From a virus, in the IMG/VR virus record IMGVR_UViG_3300024348_000147, positions 1-33,467 of that record: DNA of 33,467 bases; one strand, written 5' to 3'. The notes under the pieces were generated by a model, which was not told the origin of the DNA, made no database searches, and worked only from the letters and a program-made list of their open reading frames with translations. Shown one piece after another: positions 22,274 to 28,493 of this stretch (position 1 is the first letter of the stretch; every line of letters starts with the position of its first letter). The translations under genes and the position numbers were made by a program.

Positions 22274-22333
22274 ACAAAACGGACATAACATTAAAGTTTA
22301 TCAAATTGTTATAATTGAGAATGTCCGATTTGT
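22274..22333. repeat. 13-bp inverted repeat in the non-coding region
   Basis: ACAAA-A-CGGACAT (22274-22286) and ATGTCCG-A-TTTGT (22321-22333) are complementary except for one central pair. They are 34 bp apart and flank an AT-rich stretch with a plus-strand TATAAT. May be an operator pair or structured RNA. Confidence 0.5.
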
Positions 22334-22372
22334 TACTTTTAGAATAATATGCCAGGATTGCGATAGTGTATA

Positions 22373-22430
22373 CTTATATATATATAAGAGAAAAGACTAT
22401 CCTATAGTTAGGTTTTTAAAAGATATCTTT
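22373..22430. repeat. AT-rich palindromes
   Basis: A perfect 16-bp palindrome CTTATATATATATAAG (22373-22388) and a perfect 12-bp palindrome AAAGATATCTTT (22419-22430) lie in an AT-rich gap without a gene. Easily melted DNA; function unknown. Confidence 0.5.
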
Positions 22431-22450
22431 ATATATAGTATATAGCAAAA

Positions 22451-22717
22451 TTATTTATTAAGTTTGTCAATGTGATCAAGTAACATTTTATACATATCGT
22501 CAAGTTTCTTTTCTTGGCGATCTCTAGATTTTATAGAGTCAATTCTCTGTTCGTCAAGAGCACTTTCTAATCTTGAAACTTGGTCCTTCATCGATGATCC
22601 AGAATTGGGCTTAAGTTCGCTGAGATAATGTTTTACCATCCACTTGATTGCGAAGGCGATTGATGATACAATTGTAAGTATCGCTACGATTAGGGAAGCC
22701 CAGTCTTGAATTGTCAT
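22451..22717 (-). CDS. Holin-like one-TM protein with coiled coil
   Basis: 88 aa. Residues about 7-28 (ASLIVAILTIVSSIAFAIKWMV) form one membrane helix with a short N-terminal tail. The rest is a charged coiled coil (DQVSRLESALDEQRIDSIKSRDRQEKKLDDMYKMLL). This layout is usual for small phage holins or membrane scaffolds in actinophages. It is the only good holin candidate seen and is separate from the endolysin by 5 kb. TGT-TATAAT lies 9 nt before ATG; leaderless. Confidence 0.55.
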   Translation of the reverse strand: MTIQDWASLIVAILTIVSSIAFAIKWMVKHYLSELKPNSGSSMKDQVSRLESALDEQRIDSIKSRDRQEKKLDDMYKMLLDHIDKLNK

Positions 22718-22725
22718 AACTAGAT

Positions 22726-22735
22726 TATTATAACA
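22726..22735. promoter_or_regulatory. Overlapping divergent promoters
   Basis: Only 32 bp separate the holin-like start (-) and the DHH-like start (+). The minus side has TGT-TATAAT (22727-22735); the plus side can use TATTAT/TATAAC in the same bases, followed by SD AGGAG. Confidence 0.45.
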
Positions 22736-22749
22736 GGAGTTTATTAAAA

Positions 22750-23520
22750 ATGAAAACTAACATACTTGCAACACTGGAGCATTCTAAGAATTTAATTATA
22801 TCTCCCGACATGGATGGCTTTATGACTGCAAAATTGTTGGAGCGTTTTAACGGTTCGAAAATAGTAGGATCTTACGATAAAAATCTTTTATGTCTCGCCG
22901 ACGGGATAAAGCCAGAAGAATGTTTGTTCGTCGATTGCGATATGAATCGAGAAGAGTTTGTATCTCTAGGCAATCATATGCGACTATTAGAAGACGGAAT
23001 GTCAAGTAAGTCGTTCAATCCGAATGTACACTTCGGCGTAACGACATATAGCGACAAGTTTCCATATGCAACTGCGTTTTTAATTTCGTTCGCAACAGAG
23101 GTTTCTCTGTCCGACTCTGACCTCATACGCATGGCTTTTGCTGACTCAACTCTCAAGAACATGGAGAAATACAGCGATAACATGCGAAACTGGTCAACAC
23201 GGATGGATCATCCTGCAGTAAAGTACATTACGGACAATTCGGACATTGCACGGGATAACGATAGACAAGCCAGATTTGATTATGTAGACCAATCATTTAC
23301 TAGTAAGAGATACGGTAAGACAAGGTATCTACAAACCCTCAATGAAGCCTTAGAAAGCCAGCACATGAGTTTTGAGCCACTTACCCAAGGTGTAAAGTAT
23401 CTTTGTGACAAAGTTGGCGCAAATACTCTTGTAAGGTATAATAGAGATATCATTTCATATGCGGAGATATTTACAGATGAGTATAGTATTACATATGACC
23501 AGGAGATTGAATGGAAATAG
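22750..23520 (+). CDS. DHH-phosphoesterase-like protein, divergent
   Basis: 256 aa. The start NLIISPDMDGFMTAKLL has the D-x-D-G signature of DHH phosphoesterases (Asp20, Asp22). CLFVDCDMNREEFVSLGNHM (about 59-77) would be motifs II and III, but the DHH triad reads GNH. HFGVTTYSDKFPYATAFLISF and later parts resemble the family only loosely. If a true member, it may act on single-stranded DNA, RNA or cyclic nucleotides, possibly with altered metal binding; it could equally be a different fold. First gene of a plus-strand operon; SD AGGAG. Its end overlaps the methyltransferase start by 10 nt. Confidence 0.42.
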   Translation: MKTNILATLEHSKNLIISPDMDGFMTAKLLERFNGSKIVGSYDKNLLCLADGIKPEECLFVDCDMNREEFVSLGNHMRLLEDGMSSKSFNPNVHFGVTTYSDKFPYATAFLISFATEVSLSDSDLIRMAFADSTLKNMEKYSDNMRNWSTRMDHPAVKYITDNSDIARDNDRQARFDYVDQSFTSKRYGKTRYLQTLNEALESQHMSFEPLTQGVKYLCDKVGANTLVRYNRDIISYAEIFTDEYSITYDQEIEWK

Positions 23521-24473
23521 AGTTTTTTAATAAGGATGCCAGAGAGGTTTTTCTTGCGCCACAAAGCGTAGACCTATTTTTAGTTCACCCGCCATTTTTT
23601 AATACAAATAATCAACATTATGGTGGAGATATCTCTATGCAACTTCAAAATACAGAAAATGTAGAAGAATTTTATGAATCAATGACTACCTGTATGAAAA
23701 ATATGGAAGAATCGCTAACAGAGGCTGGAAGCATACTTTTGCTTTTGCCAAATGAGCATATGTCATTTCGAGTTATTGCTGATATAGCAAATAATACAAA
23801 CCTTACAATCAATAGATCTTTATTTTGGAATTTTGAAAAAAGTTATTTTGTCAACTCAATAACAGGTGGCGAGACAAACCTTATTTTGCACATAACCAAA
23901 AATAAAAATTTTCAATATCCCATAGCAGGGCTAAATAGTTTTGTTATAAACCAGGATTGGGTTCCATCGGATATCGATGTTCCTCAGTATAACGATATTG
24001 CATTTGTGTATGATTCATTTCCACATGAATTGTCTGATTTACTTGTCCCGCTTTTTTCAAAAGAAGGAGATACGGTTGCAGACATATTTGGAGGAACAGG
24101 CACTGTGGCTATATCGACATTAAAAAATAAAAGAAAAGCAATATATAATGACGCTTCATCAGCACAAGCCGAAATAGCCAAAAAACGAGTTGGTGCTATA
24201 ATAGATAGTCTAGAGAAGGAGAAAGAAATGACAGTAGGTCAGTTTGCAGAAACAGATCCAATTTTTGAAACATTGGAACAAAAGACAGCACGTAGGGATA
24301 TAGTCGAAATTATGGCACTTACGGTTGAAGATTTAAATCGTGAGCAAGCCAGAAAGCAATCACCAGAAGCGTTAGCACAAATCGAAGACTGGATTAAGGA
24401 TCAGCGTCCAAACCTAGAAGTAATGCTTAATGCTATCTATGATTCTTTGAAAAAGGCTAACGTCACAATCTGA
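23511..24473 (+). CDS. DNA methyltransferase-like protein with HPPF in place of DPPY
   Basis: 320 aa. SAM motif I is DIFGGTGTVAIS (191-202) and comes after motif IV, as in beta-class amino-methyltransferases. YNDASSAQAEIAKKRV (212-227) resembles the following target-end helix. Motif IV at 26-29 is HPPF, where N6-adenine and N4-cytosine enzymes have (D/N/S)PP(Y/F/W); the first residue is normally Asp, Asn or Ser. It may be inactive, have another amino target, or have shifted chemistry. Residues 235-320 are a charged helical tail with no partner nuclease nearby. The TGATG junction with the following zinc gene shows coupling. Confidence 0.65.
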   Translation: MEIEFFNKDAREVFLAPQSVDLFLVHPPFFNTNNQHYGGDISMQLQNTENVEEFYESMTTCMKNMEESLTEAGSILLLLPNEHMSFRVIADIANNTNLTINRSLFWNFEKSYFVNSITGGETNLILHITKNKNFQYPIAGLNSFVINQDWVPSDIDVPQYNDIAFVYDSFPHELSDLLVPLFSKEGDTVADIFGGTGTVAISTLKNKRKAIYNDASSAQAEIAKKRVGAIIDSLEKEKEMTVGQFAETDPIFETLEQKTARRDIVEIMALTVEDLNREQARKQSPEALAQIEDWIKDQRPNLEVMLNAIYDSLKKANVTI

Positions 24474-24673
24474 TGTCTGATGATGTTCAGTTTAGTGATT
24501 TATTTGATCCAAGACAGCCTAGGTCAGACAAAGAACTAATTGAACAACGACTTGAGATATGCAATGCGTGTCCCTGGTTTAATAAAAGATTGGTAAAATG
24601 TAGGAAGTGTGGATGTTTTATGAAGTTAAAAACTACATTGAAACTTGCACAATGTCCTATAGGAAAATGGTGA
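24473..24673 (+). CDS. Small Cys4 zinc protein
   Basis: 66 aa. CNACPWFNKRLVKCRKCGCFMKLKTTLKLAQCPIGKW is the same module as the C-terminus of the 218-aa protein at 4595-5251 (CKTCP...CKKCGCMMKLKTKLLKAECPEGKW). It likely binds one zinc ion. The N-terminal 28 residues are acidic (SDDVQFSDLFDPR). Coupled by TGATG to the methyltransferase. Confidence 0.72.
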   Translation: MSDDVQFSDLFDPRQPRSDKELIEQRLEICNACPWFNKRLVKCRKCGCFMKLKTTLKLAQCPIGKW

Positions 24674-24676
24674 TGT

Positions 24677-25270
24677 ATGTATAATTATGAAGATATGATT
24701 CAGTATCAAGATAACTTTATTAACAAAGAAGATCTTGCAATACTTAATTCCTTTTTTACAAAGATCGAACACTTCTCACCAAAAGATGTTGCATTTGTAT
24801 CTCCGATTTATAATGAACAAACCTTAGAACATAAAACCGAAATTGATGATCCAGAAGTTATAAGAGTTATGCAAAAATATACTGAGTTAAGCCGTCAAGA
24901 AGCACAAAAAAGATTTATTGATGATCGTGGATACACGTTAAAAGAATATCATGGACATTCTGGAAATGAATTAATTCGTTGGTCAACAACTGGTAGTCTT
25001 GCACCACATGCAGATGGATATGATTTTCCCCCTCCATTTCCGTCATTAGATATTGCATGCCTTATGTATTTAAATGATGAGTATGAAGGTGGAGAAATTA
25101 ATTTTCCAGAAAACAATATTATGGTTAAGCCAAAACCAGGAACGATTGTGTTTTTCCCTTGTCACTATATTCACGAAGTAATGGAAGTAACAGAAAACCT
25201 TAATGGCCCAACACGTAGGCACACAATGCCTTTATTTCATTGGTTCCATGTTAATATGCCAACAGTATAA
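24677..25270 (+). CDS. 2OG/Fe(II) oxygenase, prolyl-4-hydroxylase-like
   Basis: 197 aa. LAPHADGYDFPPP (His111, Asp113), FPCHYIHEV (His166) and GPTRRHTM (Arg180 or Arg181) are the iron and 2OG positions; YLNDEYEGGEINFPENN and VKPKPGTIVFF are the flanking strands. It is closer to P4H enzymes than the one at 3233-3847. Substrate unknown. Last gene of the DHH/methyltransferase/zinc operon; pairing with a DNA-methyltransferase-like gene makes modified DNA or nucleic-acid-bound protein a possible target (inference). Confidence 0.82.
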   Translation: MYNYEDMIQYQDNFINKEDLAILNSFFTKIEHFSPKDVAFVSPIYNEQTLEHKTEIDDPEVIRVMQKYTELSRQEAQKRFIDDRGYTLKEYHGHSGNELIRWSTTGSLAPHADGYDFPPPFPSLDIACLMYLNDEYEGGEINFPENNIMVKPKPGTIVFFPCHYIHEVMEVTENLNGPTRRHTMPLFHWFHVNMPTV

Positions 25271-25276
25271 AACTTT

Positions 25277-25441
25277 TTAGTTTTCAGTTGCGTGATCAGA
25301 CTCTGCTTTACAAGAACATCCATCGCAGCAAGTTTCTGAAAATATTTTTACAGCAAGGCTATCCATCTCTGGCTTATATAATGAACTTTCAAAATTAAAT
25401 TCATCATCCCAGGCATTCTCCAAATTATCTAAAATTCCCAT
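25277..25441 (-). CDS. Small Cys-rich protein (54 aa)
   Basis: Reads MGILDNLENAWDDEF, then KIFSETCCDGCSCKAESDHA; the CC-x2-C-x-C cluster near residues 38-43 could bind a metal. No family recognised. TAGAAT (with TGA before it) lies exactly 6 nt before ATG 25441, as in the leaderless genes. Converges with the oxygenase (stop 25270). Confidence 0.55.
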   Translation of the reverse strand: MGILDNLENAWDDEFNFESSLYKPEMDSLAVKIFSETCCDGCSCKAESDHATEN

Positions 25442-25447
25442 AAATAT

Positions 25448-25480
25448 ATTCTATCACAAATCTGAATATTTTGTTCAGAT
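25448..25480 (-). promoter_or_regulatory. Leaderless promoter with upstream palindrome
   Basis: TGA-TAGAAT on the minus strand (25448-25456). Just upstream is the palindrome ATCTGAA-N7-TTCAGAT (25460-25480), where a -35 or an operator would sit. Confidence 0.5.
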
Positions 25481-25510
25481 GTATGATACATGATCTGTGA
25501 AAATAAAAGC

Positions 25511-25544
25511 AAAAAAGATAGTGAGCACATAATACCCACTATCT
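25511..25544 (-). terminator. Terminator of the 25558-26164 operon
   Basis: Stem AGATAGTG / CACTATCT (8 bp, 25516-25523 with 25537-25544) followed on the minus strand by TTTTTT. Confidence 0.78.
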
Positions 25545-25557
25545 CTTTGTTTTATAT

Positions 25558-25752
25558 CTACACTAGTGCCTGGTGTTTCTTTCCTTGCACCCACCCACTA
25601 TGAATTCCAACGAGTGGTGCGTCGATGTTGACCGCAATTCCAATTGGAAGTGATTGTGCAAGTTGCTCAATAAATGTTTCAAGATTTTCTTTGTTATCAA
25701 AATACATTCCTTTTGTTGAGCCTGTAGTTGTTGTTAGTGTTACTTTTATCAT
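25558..25752 (-). CDS. Small phage protein, paralogue of the 28612-28797 product (64 aa)
   Basis: IKVTLTTTTGSTKGMYFDNKENLETFIEQLAQSLPIGIAVNIDAPLVGI aligns with TYTITLETFSGSTKKISLASKGAVAQFISTYPTQLPVGVVVKMSCDALGV of the other copy. Fold and function unknown; small alpha-beta protein. ATG 25752 has SD AAAGAGG. An in-frame extension reaches ATG 25845 (31 more residues) and cannot be excluded, but the paralogue has no such extension. Confidence 0.65.
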   Translation of the reverse strand: MIKVTLTTTTGSTKGMYFDNKENLETFIEQLAQSLPIGIAVNIDAPLVGIHSGWVQGKKHQALV

Positions 25753-25850
25753 TGTATCCTCTTTCTTATAATGGCTTCTGTCATAGTTGTTTATTGTTCC
25801 CCCGCTTGCGAGGTGCGCTCTGCGTCTATCTACTTCGGCTGACATAGTGT

Positions 25851-25970
25851 CTATGCTCCGAAGATAAAGCATAGAGTGATTGCTATAGCAACACCAATGA
25901 ATGCTCCAATAGGTGCACCGAAGTCACCATTCTCATCTATCCAATCAATTACTGCTGTAAATGGGTTCAT
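25851..25970 (-). CDS. Small membrane protein (39 aa)
   Basis: Reads MNPFTAVIDWIDENGDFG then APIGAFIGVAIAITLCFIFGA: one C-terminal membrane helix. ATGA overlap with the gene upstream. Function unknown. Confidence 0.6.
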   Translation of the reverse strand: MNPFTAVIDWIDENGDFGAPIGAFIGVAIAITLCFIFGA

Positions 25971-26164
25971 TTGATTTGTCCTCTCTTGCGTAGAGTAGCC
26001 TCTACTTGTGCTAATTGCTCAGGTGTAGCATTGTTAAAAGCGTTAATGCTTTCTCTAATCCATGGATACTTAACCATGTTAGCCTCATGCTCTTTAGCAT
26101 AACGAGCCTGTTGTGCTAAGCGGTATTCCTCTAGTCGAGGTGATAATGTATTTAGTGTATTCAT
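25967..26164 (-). CDS. Small helical protein (65 aa)
   Basis: Not recognised. Charged helical sequence (RLEEYRLAQQARYAKEHEANMVKYPW, then NNATPEQLAQVEATLRKRGQIK). First gene of a three-gene minus operon with SD GAAAGG; a leader of about 140 nt separates it from its promoter. Confidence 0.62.
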   Translation of the reverse strand: MNTLNTLSPRLEEYRLAQQARYAKEHEANMVKYPWIRESINAFNNATPEQLAQVEATLRKRGQIK

Positions 26165-26306
26165 TGTGAATACCTTTCGTTAATTCGATAACCTTGTGTT
26201 ATCTTTTTGCTGACCTAGGTTATTTGCTCTTATTTGCTACGCTCACCCTATTGCTAGGTTTATTTGGTAGGCTCAGAGGCTCACTAGGATTTCTTATTTA
26301 ATTGTT
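26165..26306 (-). promoter_or_regulatory. Long structured 5' leader
   Basis: No gene here. The leader begins AACAATTAAATAAG as does the one at 28469 on the plus strand. It contains several TGAGCCTA.CAAATAA-like units (TGAGCCTACCAAATAA, TGAGCGTAGCAAATAA) and a perfect hairpin GATAAC-N5-GTTATC at 26187-26203. The same units form the direct repeat at 28494-28549. Confidence 0.5.
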
Positions 26307-26337
26307 ATAGTAGTAATACTATCATAGGGGACTGACA
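26307..26337 (-). promoter_or_regulatory. TGTCAG-type promoter with -10 dyad
   Basis: Minus strand TGTCAG (26337-26332), 10 bp, -10 TAGTAT (26321-26316). The dyad ATAGTA-TTAC-TACTAT spans 26307-26322. CRP-type box centre lies 52.5 bp upstream of the -10. Confidence 0.6.
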
Positions 26338-26365
26338 TTTTGACCCTTTTTAGGGGGTGTGTCTA

Positions 26366-26381
26366 TGTGATATGCACCACA
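26366..26381 (-). promoter_or_regulatory. CRP/GlxR-type box
   Basis: Minus strand TGTGG-TGCATA-TCACA, one mismatch to TGTGA-N6-TCACA, exact in the half nearer the promoter. Centre 26373.5, 52.5 bp from the -10 at 26321. Confidence 0.55.
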
Positions 26382-26406
26382 TATATTTGGCTACTATTTA
26401 ATTGTT

Positions 26407-26443
26407 ATAGGAGTATCCTATCACATACCCTGCCAAAAGTCAA
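26407..26443 (-). promoter_or_regulatory. Upstream tandem promoter with -10 dyad
   Basis: Minus strand -35 TTGACT (26443-26438), 17 bp, -10 TAGGAT (26420-26415). Dyad ATAGG-N5-CCTAT at 26407-26421. About 100 bp upstream of the other minus promoter. Confidence 0.65.
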
Positions 26444-26446
26444 GAC

Positions 26447-26554
26447 GACACGCCGTATATTGAATGTGATCTACACCACATTGGGACGTCGCCTGTGGAT
26501 AACCTGTGCATAAACTATGTGACCCTTATCACAAAAATACTTTCCAGACACGCC
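26447..26554. promoter_or_regulatory. Shared control region between divergent small-gene operons
   Basis: Contains GACACGCC (26447-26454), CRP-type box TGTGG-N6-TCACA read on minus (26465-26480; 52.5 bp from the -10 at 26420), GACGTC (26485-26490) and DnaA-box-like TGTGGATAA (26494-26502) and TGTGCATAA (26505-26513). These are followed by exact TGTGA-CCCTTA-TCACA (26518-26533; 62.5 bp from the -10 at 26588) and GACACGCC (26547-26554). No gene in this 480-bp gap. Confidence 0.6.
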
Positions 26555-26571
26555 CGAGAAACAGGCTAATT

Positions 26572-26603
26572 TGTCAGTGGTAGGTGTTATACTTCTAGTA
26601 TAA
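26572..26603 (+). promoter_or_regulatory. TGTCAG-type promoter with -10 dyad
   Basis: TGTCAG (26572-26577), 10 bp, TGT-TATACT (-10 at 26588-26593); dyad TTATACT-TCT-AGTATAA at 26587-26603. Drives the CxxC microprotein operon. Confidence 0.65.
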
Positions 26604-26644
26604 AGAAAGTTGAGAAAGGTTCTCAAACTTAGAAAGGTCAGAAA

Positions 26645-26818
26645 ATGACAAATAGAATATGGGAAAGTCGTAATGACTACCAAAATGAAAGTGACGCTAT
26701 GCGTCTTGGATATGTAGCCTGCTCAGCAGGTTGCGGTAGAGTAACCGCTTGGTCGCTCTGCACTATGTGTGGCGGTAACTACGCTACTCATAACCTAGTA
26801 GGAAAGGGGTCTAAATAA
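26645..26818 (+). CDS. Zinc-ribbon microprotein (57 aa)
   Basis: Reads MTNRIWESRNDYQNESDAM, then RLGYVACSAGCGRVTAWSL and CTMCGGNYATHNLVGKGSK. Cys at about 26, 30, 39 and 42 (C-x3-C...C-x2-C) suggests one zinc. TAATG with the next gene. Function unknown. Confidence 0.65.
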   Translation: MTNRIWESRNDYQNESDAMRLGYVACSAGCGRVTAWSLCTMCGGNYATHNLVGKGSK

Positions 26819-27006
26819 TGACTCAACTAACAATAACAAAATGCTCAGAGTTTTCAGAGCATAACCCTATGAAATCTGCTATCTCAGAAATTGGAGATGA
26901 GCAATTTACTTTCTGCCAAGATTGTGAAAATAACATTGAGCGTTGGTATGATGATACCGACCCTGAGCGTCTGCCTATGTGGTCAAGATGGAAGGTTACT
27001 AAATAA
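26818..27006 (+). CDS. Small Cys-containing protein (62 aa)
   Basis: Reads MTQLTITKCSEFSEHNP... with FTFCQDCENNIERWYDDTDPERLPMWSRWKVTK. One CxxC at about 33-36 plus an earlier Cys and His. TAATG junctions on both sides. No known family. Confidence 0.65.
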   Translation: MTQLTITKCSEFSEHNPMKSAISEIGDEQFTFCQDCENNIERWYDDTDPERLPMWSRWKVTK

Positions 27007-27143
27007 TGACTAAACTAATTTGTTGCTTTTGTGAAAAAGTCTATTCTAGCGAAACTAAGTTTTGCTTTTCTTGTAATGAATATAAAGGTCTAATGACCAT
27101 AAAAGAATTTGACGAATACTACGGAGAAAGGATTTATTCCTAA
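27006..27143 (+). CDS. Zinc-ribbon microprotein (45 aa)
   Basis: CCFCEKVYSSETKFCFSCNEY: two CxxC pairs (about residues 6-9 and 20-23), a minimal zinc ribbon, then an acidic tail. TAATG junctions on both sides. Confidence 0.65.
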   Translation: MTKLICCFCEKVYSSETKFCFSCNEYKGLMTIKEFDEYYGERIYS

Positions 27144-27241
27144 TGAGTTTTTATCAAACCTTTTTTGAAAGTGGTAATGCACTATTCTGGTTTTCTATGA
27201 TCTGTTTAATAAGTGGATTTTATTTATTTGTAAAAGAATAA
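27143..27241 (+). CDS. Membrane microprotein (32 aa)
   Basis: Reads MSFYQTFFESGNALFW then FSMICLISGFYLFVKE: a single membrane helix. TAATG with the preceding gene; last of the operon. Confidence 0.55.
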   Translation: MSFYQTFFESGNALFWFSMICLISGFYLFVKE

Positions 27242-27265
27242 ATTTAATTCCCTGCAAAAAAATGG

Positions 27266-27335
27266 GACGTCTCCTGTGGATAACTTGTGGATAACTTGTG
27301 TGATGTTTATCACAAAAATACTTTTCCGACACGCC
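27266..27335 (+). promoter_or_regulatory. Composite control cassette
   Basis: GACGTC (27266-27271), two exact TGTGGATAA boxes (27275-27283, 27286-27294), TGTGA-TGTTTA-TCACA (27299-27314; centre 62.5 bp from -10) and GACACGCC (27328-27335). Spacings between GACGTC, the CRP-type box, GACACGCC and the -10 equal those at 26485-26593. Confidence 0.62.
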
Positions 27336-27352
27336 CGAAAAACACCCTAAAA

Positions 27353-27384
27353 TGTCAGACCCCCCTGCTATACTTACTAGTATA
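27353..27384 (+). promoter_or_regulatory. TGTCAG-type promoter with -10 dyad
   Basis: TGTCAG (27353-27358), 10 bp, TATACT (27369-27374); dyad TATACT-TACT-AGTATA at 27369-27384. Confidence 0.62.
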
Positions 27385-27427
27385 AAGATTGAACAATAAG
27401 TAAATCTCTTAAAGAAAGGAATTCAAA

Positions 27428-27673
27428 ATGAATTCACTAAAAGAAAAAGGATTTAAATTATCCTACCGAGTGGAGTTAGATACTAACCCACGCTATCCTC
27501 TAATGAAAGAGTTTAGTACTTGCCTAGGAGTTATCTTTAACTCAGAAATTGAGGCTAACAATTACTTAGACCTCGTAGCCTTAAAAGGTACAATACTAGA
27601 AACTAATCTAGTAGAAATCGAATACACTCCACGCAATAGCGTAGTGTATGCTACCAACAGAAGTTGGGAGTAA
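27428..27673 (+). CDS. Small phage protein (81 aa)
   Basis: Not recognised. Alpha-beta pattern KGFKLSYRVELDTNPRYPLMKEFSTCLGVIFNSEIEANNYLDLVALKGTILETNLVEIEYTP; first gene of the second small-gene operon with SD GAAAGGA. Probably an early host-takeover protein, by position only. Confidence 0.65.
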   Translation: MNSLKEKGFKLSYRVELDTNPRYPLMKEFSTCLGVIFNSEIEANNYLDLVALKGTILETNLVEIEYTPRNSVVYATNRSWE

Positions 27674-27677
27674 TACT

Positions 27678-27801
27678 AATGAAAGATTTCGTAGAAAAAT
27701 TAGAATTAGAAACCTACTGGGAAAGTCCAGCATTAGGAATTCACCCTGATTTAGCAAAAATGCTAGATGAGGCAATCAAGAAAGGTAGTTATACTAAATG
27801 A
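27678..27801 (+). pseudogene. Small gene with a probable frameshift at GGGG
   Basis: ATG 27678 reads MKDFVEKLELETYW, then a run of four G (27718-27721) leads to an early stop at 27747-27749 (23 aa). With one G fewer, the frame continues ESPALGIHPDLAKMLDEAIK KGSYTK to a stop at 27799-27801 and gives a 40-aa protein that meets the next gene by an ATGA overlap. Either a sequencing/assembly homopolymer error, a real lesion, or a programmed shift. Confidence 0.5.
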
Positions 27802-27962
27802 GTACACTTGTACCAATTAAATCAGTATGTGGTGCGACAAGCACTAGCATAGACATCTATGACTTAGAGTTAAACCCTCACGGAGTTATCTGTTGCGATA
27901 ACTGTAAGTCAATCCTAGTCTGTCGCAAGGCTTGGGACTTTCTCTATAAGGTAGGTAAGTAA
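27798..27962 (+). CDS. Cys-rich microprotein (54 aa)
   Basis: GVICCDNCKSILVCRKAW: CC-x2-C-x5-C near residues 32-42, likely metal binding. ATGA overlap with the preceding frame. Function unknown. Confidence 0.62.
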   Translation: MSTLVPIKSVCGATSTSIDIYDLELNPHGVICCDNCKSILVCRKAWDFLYKVGK

Positions 27963-28109
27963 ATGAATACACACGATAAAAGAGAATTAGCATACGCATT
28001 AGCAAAAGAAAAATACGGAGATAACGCTTATGTTGCTCTATGGGGTAGTGCTGGCGTACTACTTACCGAACAAGATTTAGATACTGTAATTAAAGTAATG
28101 GAGAAATAA
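27963..28109 (+). CDS. Small protein (48 aa)
   Basis: Reads MNTHDKRELAYALAKEKYGD then NAYVALWGSAGVLLTEQDLD and TVIKVMEK. Helical, no cysteines, no known family. Starts directly after the previous stop. Confidence 0.58.
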   Translation: MNTHDKRELAYALAKEKYGDNAYVALWGSAGVLLTEQDLDTVIKVMEK

Positions 28110-28111
28110 AA

Positions 28112-28204
28112 ATGAAAACACTTCAAGAAAAATTAGACGAAAGCGCAAAAGCGTTAGAGCCAATTCTTTGGGAATTACTAGATGAGATTGAGGAGAATAA
28201 ATAA
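28112..28204 (+). CDS. Acidic helical microprotein (30 aa)
   Basis: Reads MKTLQEKLDESAKALEPI then LWELLDEIEENK. Strongly acidic amphipathic helix. Abuts the next ATG. Confidence 0.48.
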   Translation: MKTLQEKLDESAKALEPILWELLDEIEENK

Positions 28205-28348
28205 ATGAAGAAAAATGTTTTAATTAGTTTTGTAACTGAAGCAGATACAGATCTTCAAGCAGTTTTTAATTTAAATAAAGTTTTTGCTAAACTTAGCGAA
28301 AACGAATTAGAAAAATTTAATGCGTTTGAAGTTTTACCTGTTGAATAA
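28205..28348 (+). CDS. Small protein (47 aa)
   Basis: Reads MKKNVLISFVTEADTDL then QAVFNLNKVFAKLSENELEK and FNAFEVLPVE. Starts with a beta strand, then a helix. Unknown function. Last of the operon, followed by a strong terminator. Confidence 0.58.
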   Translation: MKKNVLISFVTEADTDLQAVFNLNKVFAKLSENELEKFNAFEVLPVE

Positions 28349-28358
28349 ATAAACCAAG

Positions 28359-28384
28359 ATCGCAGAATAAAATCTGCGATTTTT
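28359..28384 (+). terminator. Intrinsic terminator
   Basis: Perfect 8-bp stem ATCGCAGA / TCTGCGAT, loop ATAAAA, then TTTT. Ends the 27428-28348 operon. Confidence 0.82.
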
Positions 28385-28385
28385 G

Positions 28386-28421
28386 GACGTCCCGTGTGAC
28401 CGACATCACATGCGACACGCC
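28386..28421 (+). promoter_or_regulatory. Composite control cassette
   Basis: GACGTC (28386-28391), TGTGA-CCGACA-TCACA (28395-28410; centre 52.5 bp from the -10) and GACACGCC (28414-28421; 41 bp before the -10, the same as at the two earlier plus-strand cassettes). Confidence 0.6.
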
Positions 28422-28431
28422 GTGTTTGGAC

Positions 28432-28468
28432 TTGACTTTTTAACATTTTTCTGATACTATTCTAGTAT
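28432..28468 (+). promoter_or_regulatory. Sigma-A-type promoter with -10 dyad
   Basis: TTGACT (28432-28437), 17 bp, TACTAT (28455-28460). Dyad ATACTA-TTC-TAGTAT at 28454-28468. The transcript starts AACAATTAAATAA as in the minus-strand leader at 26300. Confidence 0.65.
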
Positions 28469-28493
28469 AACAATTAAATAAAGATAAATCAGG

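Noticed and set aside
26187-26203. GATAAC hairpin followed by TTTTT read on the plus strand as a terminator
   Set aside because: No plus-strand gene ends there; kept only as part of the minus-strand leader.
26471-26683. Minus-strand 70-aa frame across the control region
   Set aside because: Covers CRP-type, DnaA-like and promoter motifs; no SD.
28255-28446. Minus-strand 63-aa frame
   Set aside because: Runs through the plus-strand terminator and promoter region; no signals of its own.
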